Below, piece by piece: positions 1 through 7,077 of a stretch of DNA of 19,050 nucleotides; position 1 is the first letter of the stretch; each line of letters begins with the position of its first letter. Under the pieces are notes generated by a model. It ran no database searches and was not told the DNA's origin. It saw only the letters and a list, made by a program, of their open reading frames with translations. A program made the position numbers and the translations under genes. This stretch comes from Helicobacter sp. (lineage in GTDB: Bacteria; Campylobacterota; Campylobacteria; Campylobacterales; Helicobacteraceae), in contig JARHZY010000092.1 of NCBI GenBank assembly GCA_029264655.1, positions 1 to 19,050 of the forward strand, in the 5' to 3' direction.

Positions 1-971
1 CTATCATTGATTGTAAAGAATCTTGCTGCTTGTTCTGCAATAACAGCTCTTGCACCACCACCAAAACTAATAGAGAAAATTTCATATTGTTTGCCTTCTT
101 TATTAGTGCCATAACGCACATATTTTATTTCTTCATCAGCATATGCATAGCCTAAAAGATTATCAGAGAAAACATTATTATTTGCCGTGTCTCCATACTG
201 GAATACTAAATTTGCAGATGTTATTGAAAACCAATTAGGATTAATTTTGTAAGTATATTTTGCTAATGCACCTACTTGAAATACGGGATTAAACCCAATT
301 TTTGTGCTACCATTTGGTGCTTTTGTATTAATTAATGCCCATGGAGAGATAAAAATTCCCTTTTTCTCATAATCAGCACCAAATAAAAAGACTTCACCGC
401 CAAGCTTTATTTTTCCACCATCAAAATATGGATTAAGCATAGCAAGATTAGAGCCTATTCTACCGGGTAAATAACCATTATCAAGAAATGAATTAATATA
501 ATGAGCCCAAAGCTTATATGCTGAAGTGTTACCCTTAGGATTCCATTGCACACTTACACCCTGCAATGGACCATTTACAAATGTATTGCTACGCACTATT
601 GTAGAACCAGTATCAATATCATATCGCCCAGCTACAACCTTTAATCCTCCTTGTTTATACACAAGATAAATATCTGCAACATCACCATTTGACTTATATT
701 CTAAATTATTAAAAGGTAAAATACTCCATACATTCCAAATACCAGCAGCACCTATACCAACATTCCAATGCTCATTTAACCCAAAATCTGCCATTACATA
801 CGCATTAAGCCCCAATGAACCATATGTTGTTGAAAATGTATTACTATTAGCAAAAAAACCAGCACTTAAGCGTCCATGTGTTGTTAAGTCAATTTTATTT
901 GCCATAAGCCCCTGTGTAACACCTAGTGATATTGTGCATGCTAACATACCTTTTTTTATCATATTTATCAT
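1..971 (-). CDS. Porin-like outer-membrane protein, Hof/HP_OMP type (N-terminal part; 3' end outside window)
   Basis: The reading frame is open from an ATG at 971 to the window edge, giving about 323 residues with no stop seen. A Shine-Dalgarno run (AAGGA) lies 8 nt upstream of the start. The N-terminus is a clear Sec signal peptide: Lys-Lys at residues 6-7, a hydrophobic core, and an Ala cleavage site before Asn-Lys-Ile-Asp. The mature part alternates aromatic and polar residues, is Gly/Asn rich and has short turns (for example GRLSAGFFANS and VVAGRYDIDTGS), as in outer-membrane beta-barrels. Composition and the 'LNAYVMADFGLNEHW' style resemble the Helicobacter outer-membrane family (Hof, PF02521) and Campylobacter porins. 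This is recognition by eye, so the exact subfamily is uncertain. The expected role is passive diffusion of small solutes across the outer membrane. Confidence 0.72.
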   Translation of the reverse strand, partial: MINMIKKGMLACTISLGVTQGLMANKIDLTTHGRLSAGFFANSNTFSTTYGSLGLNAYVMADFGLNEHWNVGIGAAGIWNVWSILPFNNLEYKSNGDVADIYLVYKQGGLKVVAGRYDIDTGSTIVRSNTFVNGPLQGVSVQWNPKGNTSAYKLWAHYINSFLDNGYLPGRIGSNLAMLNPYFDGGKIKLGGEVFLFGADYEKKGIFISPWALINTKAPNGSTKIGFNPVFQVGALAKYTYKINPNWFSITSANLVFQYGDTANNNVFSDNLLGYAYADEEIKYVRYGTNKEGKQYEIFSISFGGGARAVIAEQAARFFTIND

Positions 972-1914
972 AACTTTATTCCTTCCTTTAAATACTCAAA
1001 TGTTAAAACATTTGGCATGAATGTTATTTATAAATGTCTATAAAACATAGCTCGAATTTATAATTTTACATTATTTTTGTAGTTTTATATAAACAATAGT
1101 ATTTTTATTTATTTATTTATGAAAAATTTTGTAAAAACATGCCATATACTTCTAATTTTTCTTATGTCTTTGTAAAACTCACTATATTAAAAAGAGAAAA
1201 TAATTTCTCTTACTCCATTATAATATTTGCTATTTAGAATATCTAAAGAGATAGTGCCTATAAATTTGAGATAGCATATCTTAAAGCCCACTTGCACTTT
1301 TAGCACTCAATTAAACGAACAAATATATAACATTTATTTGAAAATGCTTATACGAAAGAATTTTGGATATACCACCAAATAAAAACAATAATTTATGTTT
1401 GCATATCCAATATAATAAAATAATTGCCTATCTACAAAGCAAAAATTACCATATTTAAAAAATGACAGCATGAACCTAGACTAAGAGATTATATGTTAAA
1501 ATTTATCTTTTTATAAAACATCTTTATTGCAAGAATTGTAAGATATAATATTATGTATATAATTCTATTTTAGAATCTTAATATCTTGAATGCTTTCATA
1601 ATATAACCTCAATATATAAAAAATACTCTTTTGTAACTATAAGCAATACTTAAGATACAAAATATAGCACAAGACAAAACGATAAAATTTTAAAAAATCT
1701 TTTATAGTAATGAGTCCTTCAAAATACTACATAATTATGACATGAAGCTATCTATTCCTCTATCTAACCTACTACCACAAAACAAAAAGCAACAGATATC
1801 TTGAATATGTAACATGCAAATAACTTCAATGCGAAGTATAACATTTTACAATATTATATTATGTTGTTTTTATATACAAAAGACAAAAAGCCACTTACCA
1901 GACATTTACCTATG
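972..1914. other. AT-rich intergenic region, no gene supported
   Basis: About 940 bp separate the porin start from the perR stop; both genes are on the minus strand. All frames are broken by frequent stops and no Shine-Dalgarno/ATG pair opens a convincing frame. There is no tRNA-like or rRNA-like sequence. The part next to the porin (about 975-1130) must hold its promoter; several TATAAA/TAAAAT-like words are present on the minus strand but none stands out. The length is unusual next to the tight packing elsewhere. It could hold an undetected small RNA or a fully decayed gene, but nothing visible decides this. Confidence 0.6.
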
Positions 1915-2325
1915 CTAATGTGAAAGAGCTTGGCATGCAGGGCATGTGCCCATAAAAATAGCTGATACACTATGCAAATTATAGCCACTTGTCTGCATAC
2001 AATGTGTCTGCAATGCAACACAATCGATATGAATATCTTCTAACTTACCACATTTATCACACATTACATGAGCATGCTTACTTTGATTAAGTTCATATTT
2101 TTGCTTATAGCCCGGTGCTTTTATTTCTCGCAAAATACCAGAATCGCACAAAAGCGTAATATTTTTGTAAATAGTTGCAAGTGAGGTAGAAGGATAATAA
2201 ACCCTAATTTTCTCATAAAGCTCCTCAATGCTAATATGCCCGTATATATCAATTTCTTTAAGAATTGCCATTCTCTGCGGCGTTACCTTAAGACGACGCG
2301 TTTTAAGTTCATTCTCAAAATACAT
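1915..2325 (-). CDS. perR: Fur-family transcriptional regulator, PerR type (peroxide-stress repressor)
   Basis: The product has 136 aa, the usual Fur/PerR length. The N-terminal winged helix carries 'TPQRMAIL' (15-22) and the recognition helix 'PSTSLATIYKNITLL' (45-59). The C-terminal dimerisation part has two Cys-x-x-Cys pairs (C89/C92 and CPAC near the C-terminus) for structural zinc. Mapped on Bacillus PerR, the regulatory metal ligands H37, D85, H91, H93 and D104 correspond here to H30, E78, H84, H86 and D97. Asp rather than Glu at the last position favours PerR over Fur. PerR represses catalase and alkyl hydroperoxide reductase type genes until peroxide oxidises its metal-binding His residues. 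The start ATG has a weak G-rich site (GGGG) about 7 nt upstream. It is divergent from the MORN-repeat gene. PerR versus Fur remains an inference from the ligand set. Confidence 0.8.
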   Translation of the reverse strand: MYFENELKTRRLKVTPQRMAILKEIDIYGHISIEELYEKIRVYYPSTSLATIYKNITLLCDSGILREIKAPGYKQKYELNQSKHAHVMCDKCGKLEDIHIDCVALQTHCMQTSGYNLHSVSAIFMGTCPACQALSH

Positions 2326-2360
2326 TATAATACCCCAAACTATACTAAAATTTATAATAT

Positions 2361-2369
2361 TCTATACCA
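2361..2369 (-). promoter_or_regulatory. Candidate extended -10 promoter of perR
   Basis: On the minus strand TGGTATAGA forms an extended -10 box that would start transcription near 2354, giving a leader of about 29 nt before the perR ATG. No -35 box is evident, as is usual for sigma-80/70 promoters in Helicobacter and Campylobacter. The flanking DNA is very AT-rich, so other starts are possible. Confidence 0.35.
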
Positions 2370-2461
2370 TAATTGTTAATAATGTCTTTTTAAAATCATA
2401 GTTTTATAAAACAATTATGTATATCATTATATTATTAAACAAATTAAAATACGTATATAAT

Positions 2462-2481
2462 ATTACCAATATATTGGAAAT
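2462..2481. promoter_or_regulatory. 20-bp dyad, candidate operator in the perR/MORN-gene divergent region
   Basis: The core CCAATATATTGG (2466-2477) is a perfect 12-bp palindrome. Adding the flanks (ATTA on the left, AAAT on the right) gives 9 of 10 matched pairs over 20 bp. It sits 7 bp upstream of the TAGAAT -10 box of the rightward gene, covering the -35 region, a classic place for a repressor. It lies between perR and its divergent neighbour, so PerR itself is a possible binder; that is inference. Confidence 0.4.
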
Positions 2482-2485
2482 TTAA

Positions 2486-2494
2486 TGCTAGAAT
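2486..2494 (+). promoter_or_regulatory. Candidate extended -10 promoter of the MORN-repeat gene
   Basis: TGCTAGAAT fits the extended -10 pattern TGnTATAAT with one mismatch. Transcription would start near 2501, leaving a leader of about 27 nt that contains the AAGGA ribosome-binding site at 2517-2521. Confidence 0.45.
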
Positions 2495-2527
2495 GCTTAA
2501 TAATTCCACAATAAATAAGGAAAAAGA

Positions 2528-3265
2528 ATGAAGAAATGGGGTTTTCTTGTCGCATTGAGTGTATGTTTCATTGCAATAGTATGGTTAAGTATAAAAGATA
2601 AAAAAAACACCACTCACCATACACTTGTCTATATTGATTATGATATACGCAATAAAAATATGATAAAAAGCGAAACTACATATATTCCAAAATCCAATCA
2701 ACACACTACTTTCAAAATATGCCAATCACGCAAGGGCATAGCACCATGTAAAGAGGTTAAAGGTGTGCAACATGGCACGCAAAAGTGGTATAATAAGGGG
2801 ATTTTACAATATGAAGATTTTTATGAACATGGTAACCATACACACACGATTGCCTATTATAATAATGGATTAAAGCGTAAAGAATGTCTCTACCAAAATG
2901 ATAAATTATTACAAACAAATTTGTATGGAAAAAGCAATGGTAATCCACTTACTGAAACAATATTTTATAAAAACAATGAAAAAATAAAAAAATATTATAT
3001 TAATAATAAAATCCATAAAGAAGAAAAATATCGAGACAATAAACTTGTAAGCCGAAAAATATATGATAGCGATGGCTTATTACAAAGACTTGAAGAATAT
3101 AATTTTATTGGCAATGATGCAAATTCACTGGATAATTTTTTTGATGAGCTTGATTCTGTAAATCCCTTTTTGTTTGAACAAGATACTCCTGATTATTTAA
3201 ATAAACGATATCGTTATATACCGCAACAAAAAAATGATAATATGCAAGATAATTTTTGGATTTAA
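2528..3265 (+). CDS. Membrane-anchored MORN-variant (YwqK-like) repeat protein
   Basis: The product has 245 aa. An AAGGA site lies 6 nt before the ATG. Residues 5-21 form one hydrophobic segment after Lys-Lys, without a clear cleavage site, so the protein is probably anchored in the inner membrane facing the periplasm. From about residue 80 to 190 it is built of short repeats of the type 'G.....Y.nG.L..e..Y.n.kl', seen at HGTQKWYNKGILQYEDFY, YYNNGLKRKECLY, FYKNNEKIKKYY, YYINNKIHKEEKY and IYDSDGLLQRLEEY. These match the MORN_2 repeats found in YwqK-family proteins. Databases often label such proteins 'YwqK family antitoxin', but no toxin gene is adjacent here. Two cysteines (C65, C74) could form a disulfide. 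The C-terminal 50 residues are acidic and Asn/Asp rich, without a recognised domain. The cellular role is unknown. Confidence 0.7.
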   Translation: MKKWGFLVALSVCFIAIVWLSIKDKKNTTHHTLVYIDYDIRNKNMIKSETTYIPKSNQHTTFKICQSRKGIAPCKEVKGVQHGTQKWYNKGILQYEDFYEHGNHTHTIAYYNNGLKRKECLYQNDKLLQTNLYGKSNGNPLTETIFYKNNEKIKKYYINNKIHKEEKYRDNKLVSRKIYDSDGLLQRLEEYNFIGNDANSLDNFFDELDSVNPFLFEQDTPDYLNKRYRYIPQQKNDNMQDNFWI

Positions 3266-4041
3266 ATACTAAATATTCAAAAAAGCATACTATCTTTTTG
3301 ATTGCTGAGGTATTTTACAGCAGTATATTTAAGTATTTGTGTAATTTTTACTCACTTCCTCAAGCTTATAACGCATAAAAAAGTAAAAATAAGAATATAA
3401 TAAGATAATAGCGACATAAGCTTATATAGAATACTAGATTGTGAATAAAAGGTTTTAATCTATATTTTCAACAATATTACACATTAGATAACAAAAAATA
3501 AGATACTATGCAAAAAAACTACAATCTTATATAGAAATCCCAATTAATACACTTTGTGCTTATAGTAAAAAATAAATACCTTTTATGGTAAAACACAAAA
3601 AAACTTTTAAATTTTTATCAATTTTTAGAGAAGTTAATATGAACAATAAGATAGAATCATAGTCATTAAGACATAAATATTACATACCCCCATAAAAACA
3701 ATTGATTGTATATTTTTTATGAATATTTAAAAATACAGAATCTATCTTTTTATAGATTCTATCCATACTGCCTCTTCTCTATTTATGTTTTATGATTATA
3801 TCATCATTAAATTTTATAATTTAAAACCACAAATCACAGAGTATTTCTGCTTTAGCTTCATTATGAATTGTATTTTGTGTTACTCTCATATAAGCAAATA
3901 TATTGGATATTGCATGAAAATTTATATAAGAATAAAAAATGCCATTGATATAATTTGTTTTGATAATACATATAAATACCCCAAATATGTAAGATTTTAT
4001 GCTACACTTAGAACTTTTATTTTAAAATAAGAAGTCTTAAC
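3266..4041. other. Intergenic region, no gene supported
   Basis: About 775 bp at very high AT content. The only frame of note (3785-4030, plus strand) has no ribosome-binding site, low-complexity Ile/Tyr/Phe/Lys content and no recognisable domain, so it is not called. The region contains a perfect 9-bp inverted repeat at 3737-3760. It must also hold the ttcA promoter, but no strong -10 box is obvious directly upstream. Confidence 0.55.
3737..3760. repeat. Perfect 9-bp inverted repeat (hairpin-forming)
   Basis: AGAATCTAT (3737-3745) and ATAGATTCT (3752-3760) are exact reverse complements separated by a 6-nt pyrimidine-rich loop. There is no T-run just after it on the plus strand. On the minus strand the downstream side is T-rich (TATTTTT), but no minus-strand gene ends nearby. 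It could be a weak terminator, part of a small RNA, or two inverted copies of the AGAATCT word that is frequent in this window. Confidence 0.45.
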
Positions 4042-4962
4042 ATGAAAGCACAAGACCATACAATATGGCATACAACCTCAAGTAACAATATGCACCATAG
4101 TGTGCTATTACCTTATGCGGTGATGCAAAGAAATACCACCCTTGATTCTATACCAATAGAATCAAAAAACCATAATAATACCATAGTGCGTAATAAAGAA
4201 AAACCAAAAGTGAGTAAAAAAATTCTTAATATTGTTGGACGCACTAATGCTCGTTATAAACTTATAAATCAAGGTGATAAAATACTGCTTGGACTAAGTG
4301 GTGGTAAGGATTCTATGCTGCTTGCAACCATTTTTGCACATATGCAACAACATGCTCCATTCCAATTTGAATTTCTTGCTATGACGATTGATTACGGAAG
4401 GGGTGGCGAATATGAATATATTTTTGAATATTGCAAAAAACTTGGGATTCCTTATGAGCTTAATCGCACACAAATTTTCAAAATACTTGAAAATCATAAA
4501 AAAGAAGGGACAATATATTGCTCTTTTTGTTCGCGTATGAGACGAGGTGAGCTTTATAATATAGCCTTACAAAGAGGGTTTAATAAAATTGCTCTTGCAC
4601 ACCACCTTGACGATGCTGCTGAAAGCTTTATGATGAATCTTACCTATAATGGTTCATTGCGTTCCATGCCTCCATTTTATAAAGCACAAAATGGGCTTGG
4701 TGTTATTCGCCCATTAATATTTGTGCGTGAGCGTCAAATTATAGATTTTATTACAAGCAATCAAATTTATATTGCACCAGACTGCAATTGCCCTATTAAT
4801 TGGTTACCAGAGGATAAACGACCAAAAGCAAGAGCTGCAAATAAACAATTATTGCAAGAGTTGGAATCTAAAAATCCAAATTTATTTAAATCATTAAAAA
4901 ATGCGTTTAGCAATATCCATACGCAGAGTTTTTGCGATGAACGCTTTATTGATAAACCATAA
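4042..4962 (+). CDS. ttcA: tRNA 2-thiocytidine(32) synthetase TtcA (adenine nucleotide alpha hydrolase / PP-loop family)
   Basis: The product has 306 aa. TtcA adenylates C32 of certain tRNAs and replaces its oxygen by sulfur, using an iron-sulfur cluster. The PP-loop SGGKDS is at 86-91. The cluster-ligand pair CSFCSR lies at C160/C163, followed by 'MRRGELY', a TtcA signature. The HHLDD motif (187-191) and a third cluster cysteine in 'DCNCPIN' (C248 or C250) complete the set. The protein is soluble. Most family members begin close to the 'NARYKLI..GD.ILLGLSGG' stretch; here about 62 polar, low-complexity residues (His/Asn/Thr/Ser rich) precede it. No in-frame ATG other than M17 and M28 offers a shorter version. 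A purine-rich TAAGAAG 7 nt before the first ATG supports the long form weakly. The gene stands alone between two non-coding stretches. Confidence 0.87.
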   Translation: MKAQDHTIWHTTSSNNMHHSVLLPYAVMQRNTTLDSIPIESKNHNNTIVRNKEKPKVSKKILNIVGRTNARYKLINQGDKILLGLSGGKDSMLLATIFAHMQQHAPFQFEFLAMTIDYGRGGEYEYIFEYCKKLGIPYELNRTQIFKILENHKKEGTIYCSFCSRMRRGELYNIALQRGFNKIALAHHLDDAAESFMMNLTYNGSLRSMPPFYKAQNGLGVIRPLIFVRERQIIDFITSNQIYIAPDCNCPINWLPEDKRPKARAANKQLLQELESKNPNLFKSLKNAFSNIHTQSFCDERFIDKP

Positions 4963-5143
4963 AATATATAAAAAGATAAGAAAAGCTATACATTTTATTT
5001 GAGAAAAAATTTTTAAAGTAGCATACACCAATTTACCATATTCATTAAAAATTATTGCTCGCATTTTTAAGCTTGCAAACGCCTTAATATCTCTTTTTAT
5101 ATCTATCTGCCTTTATATTAGTTAGTATAATATCTATGGCTAC

Positions 5144-5272
5144 TTATGGCAAAAGTAAATCATTTTTTTCAGGTTCATTCCAATATGGATCGCTTTTATA
5201 ACCACAACCAAGCACACAAAAAACTACATTACAAAAAAAGAGTATTGAAAAAAAGTATGTTATAATACGCAC
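5144..5272 (-). CDS. Small lipoprotein, LptM/YifL-like (42 aa, GTG start)
   Basis: From the GTG at 5272 the frame encodes a hydrophobic signal segment (residues 4-21) ending in a lipobox-like Val-Leu-Gly-Cys with the lipidated Cys at 23, then a 20-residue mature peptide beginning CGYKSDPYW. A good ribosome-binding site (AAAGG) lies 7 nt upstream of the GTG. The Cys-Gly-x-Lys-x-x-x-aromatic beginning resembles LptM (YifL), the small lipoprotein that assists assembly of the LPS translocon LptD in enterobacteria. Similar short 'CGYK' lipoproteins are plausible in Campylobacterota, but orthology is inference. A longer version from an ATG at 5353 would place 27 extra residues before the signal segment and is unlikely. 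Its first base directly abuts the ATG of the divergent gene at 5273, so its own promoter must lie inside that gene. Confidence 0.6.
   Translation of the reverse strand: MRIITYFFSILFFCNVVFCVLGCGYKSDPYWNEPEKNDLLLP
5258..5266 (+). promoter_or_regulatory. Extended -10 promoter giving a probably leaderless mRNA for the gene at 5273
   Basis: TGTTATAAT is a perfect extended -10 box. The usual start distance of 6-7 nt falls on the A of the ATG at 5273. No Shine-Dalgarno sequence precedes that ATG. The box lies inside the first codons of the minus-strand lipoprotein gene. Confidence 0.55.
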
Positions 5273-5839
5273 ATGAAAACCTTTAAAGATATATTGATTG
5301 CACAAAATACAGAAATAAAAACAAGTAAATATATTGCTGATACTACATTGCAATTTTTACGCCATTCACATAATTTACATTTGCTAAAACATTTTATTAT
5401 ACCACAAATACGCCAATATATTATTGCTATTACTCCTTCAAAACAAAACAAACAAGAGTTGCTTTTTACTTTTAATAATTATCCTGCATGTGTAGAATTT
5501 AATAAATTTCATGCAAAAACACTATTACATACTATCCAACACAATAATATGCTACGACAAAAAATACCCTTAGAATCTTACACAAAAATACGTGGCTATG
5601 TGCCAAAAAACAACCTTGAAACCCATAAAGTCCAAAGTATTAATATTGAAGAGCTCCACGAATATGCACAAGGGGATTTTATTAACCATGCAACAGATCC
5701 TCGCATCCATACAATTTTTGAAGATATTCGCCAAATTATTCGCTTGCGTCATAGACATATACAAGAATTACACATGCAAAATATGCAAAATAGACCAACA
5801 CCATATAATATTGCACAAAAACCATACAGAAAACAATAA
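5273..5839 (+). CDS. DUF721/DciA-like protein (probable DnaB-helicase-associated factor)
   Basis: The product has 188 aa, is basic and is predicted soluble. The middle stretch 'LLFTFNNYPACVEFNKF' (63-79) resembles the strand-helix core of DUF721 (DciA) proteins, in which a beta strand such as 'l.v.v.ssaw..eL..l' precedes a helix that packs on it. DciA helps load the replicative helicase DnaB in bacteria lacking DnaC/DnaI loaders, which fits Helicobacter. The C-terminal half (about 110-188) is His/Arg/Gln rich with a coiled stretch 'IRQIIRLRHRHIQELHMQNMQN' and has no recognised domain. The first in-frame ATG after the stop at 5246 is 5273, and it has no ribosome-binding site, consistent with leaderless translation from the TGTTATAAT promoter. 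Family assignment is by eye and moderate. It converges on the TauE-like gene 37 bp downstream. Confidence 0.5.
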   Translation: MKTFKDILIAQNTEIKTSKYIADTTLQFLRHSHNLHLLKHFIIPQIRQYIIAITPSKQNKQELLFTFNNYPACVEFNKFHAKTLLHTIQHNNMLRQKIPLESYTKIRGYVPKNNLETHKVQSINIEELHEYAQGDFINHATDPRIHTIFEDIRQIIRLRHRHIQELHMQNMQNRPTPYNIAQKPYRKQ

Positions 5840-5876
5840 CTTTGCTTTGCCATTTAGTATTATAAATTAAAACATA

Positions 5877-6710
5877 TTATGGCATATGGTTATGATGCAT
5901 ACTATGTGCATTATCTTGATTTGTTTGGTTACGATGTTCATGAAGTGTATGTGGGTTGGAATCTATATGTGGCATACCTGCATGATTATCTTTGTTTTGC
6001 ATATGCGACATATCATGTTGGTGTTGCACAGCATTTTCAGGCTCTAGCAGCAGTTGCACGCCTTTATAAATATTTATAAAAGCAAAATAGCTCATAATAA
6101 TGAATGCAATATATAAAAAGAAACGACGCAATGTGGAGTGCAAAAATTGTTGGCTAAAAAGACCAACAAGAAAAAGTGGTAAAAAAGTTCCAAGCGAAAA
6201 TACAAGCATACTAATTATTGTATACCATATATTTAGAGAATCAGCAGCTTTAATAGCAAACATATATACTAAATGGCAAGGTAGTAAGCCATTTAAGATT
6301 CCAACAATAAAGAAGCCAAAAATGCTTCGGGCATGCAATGCATTGTAAAAAGCTTTTTTATACCATGCATAGTTACCACTTGGTGTTACATTGCCTAGTA
6401 TTTTAGGATAAAATGTAATAATAAAAGCAGTGATAAAAAGTAAAATACCAAGCACAATAAAAATAATTGCTTGTGCAGTTTGGCTAAATCCAAAACTTTT
6501 ACCAATAATAACAAAACATAAGCCAATTATTACATAACTACACATCCGCCCACAAAAATAAAGTATATTTGCAAAAACTTGTAAGCTTTTAGAGTGGTTG
6601 AATTGCCGCATATTTAACCCCACAACAATACCACCGCACATACCAATACAATGCGAAAAAGAAGCAAAAAATGCTGCACTAAGTAATAAAAGATATGATT
6701 CAAAACCCAT
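5877..6710 (-). CDS. TauE/SafE (DsbD_2)-family membrane protein with His/Met-rich C-terminal tail
   Basis: The product has 277 aa with about six transmembrane segments between residues 5 and 218. The first carries HCIGMCGG (20-27) and the fourth 'LNGLLPCHLVY' (139-149), the paired Cys signature of the DsbD_2 group (PF13386) annotated as 'sulfite exporter TauE/SafE family'. Members often lie beside copper P-type ATPases or cytochrome-oxidase assembly genes. The last 50 residues (228-277) contain 12 His and 5 Met, suggesting binding of soft or borderline metals such as copper or nickel. Start: ATG at 6710 with AAGGA 6 nt upstream. It is divergently arranged with a TonB-dependent receptor. Transported or sensed substrate is unknown; the metal role is inference from the tail and the neighbour. 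Confidence 0.75.
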   Translation of the reverse strand: MGFESYLLLLSAAFFASFSHCIGMCGGIVVGLNMRQFNHSKSLQVFANILYFCGRMCSYVIIGLCFVIIGKSFGFSQTAQAIIFIVLGILLFITAFIITFYPKILGNVTPSGNYAWYKKAFYNALHARSIFGFFIVGILNGLLPCHLVYMFAIKAADSLNIWYTIISMLVFSLGTFLPLFLVGLFSQQFLHSTLRRFFLYIAFIIMSYFAFINIYKGVQLLLEPENAVQHQHDMSHMQNKDNHAGMPHIDSNPHTLHEHRNQTNQDNAHSMHHNHMP

Positions 6711-6751
6711 ATATTTCCTTTTTTATAACACAATCATAAGATAAAGAGAGC

Positions 6752-6757
6752 ATTATA
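6752..6757 (-). promoter_or_regulatory. Candidate -10 box of the TauE-like gene
   Basis: A perfect TATAAT on the minus strand would place the start near 6745, with a leader of about 35 nt carrying the AAGGA ribosome-binding site. There is no extended TG and no clear -35. Confidence 0.4.
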
Positions 6758-7017
6758 AGTTAATATTGAGAATTAATGCAAATAGATTTTACATTAAAGC
6801 AATATTTAACTGATTATCTTTGTTGATTGAATAATTATATATAAGATTTCTATATGCTTGCATTACAATAATTCCATAAGTTACATGAAATTATGAATAT
6901 GCAAACTACCATTACAAAAAATGTAATACTTCTTGATTGGAGTGCATTTTCTTCATTCAATTATCTTATATGGACTTTATATCTTATCTTATTAACCCGA
7001 ATAAACATACAATAATG

Positions 7018-7026
7018 TGATATAAT
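7018..7026 (+). promoter_or_regulatory. Extended -10 promoter of the TonB-dependent receptor
   Basis: TGATATAAT matches the extended -10 consensus. Transcription would begin at about 7033, inside the dyad 7025-7042, leaving a leader of about 45 nt before the ATG at 7078. Confidence 0.5.
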
Positions 7027-7042
7027 ATTACTATAGTATTAT
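7025..7042. promoter_or_regulatory. Dyad over the transcription start of the TonB receptor, candidate metal-repressor operator
   Basis: The 18 bp are centred on TACTATAGTA with 8 of 9 pairs matched. With a 2-nt offset the symmetry extends over about 7021-7047 (TATAATATTAC against GTATTATATTATA). It overlaps the last bases of the -10 box and the expected +1, where a bound repressor would block initiation. Fur or NikR boxes in Helicobacter are AT-rich dyads of this kind; which protein binds is not shown by the sequence. Confidence 0.4.
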
Positions 7043-7077
7043 ATTATATATTTTATTAATACCCTATGGAGTATATT

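Larger units (their letters stand above)
6711..7077. other. Divergent intergenic control region between TauE-like gene and TonB receptor
   Basis: About 365 bp, AT-rich, with no supported gene. It holds the leftward promoter (TATAAT on the minus strand at 6752-6757), a short stem ATTACA-5-TGTAAT at 6911-6927, and the rightward promoter and dyad near 7018-7046. The rest is featureless by eye. Confidence 0.5.

Noticed and set aside
3785..4030. 81-codon plus-strand open frame just before ttcA
   Set aside because: No ribosome-binding site, composition dominated by Ile, Tyr, Phe and Lys as expected from AT-rich DNA, and no domain recognised.
5273..5353. Longer start (ATG at 5353) for the lipoprotein
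   Set aside because: It would put 27 residues ahead of the signal segment; the GTG at 5272 has a good AAAGG site and gives a standard lipoprotein signal.
5879..6348. Plus-strand frames opposite the TauE-like gene
   Set aside because: The Tyr/His/Val-rich sequence is the complement of the His/Met-rich tail; no independent evidence of coding.
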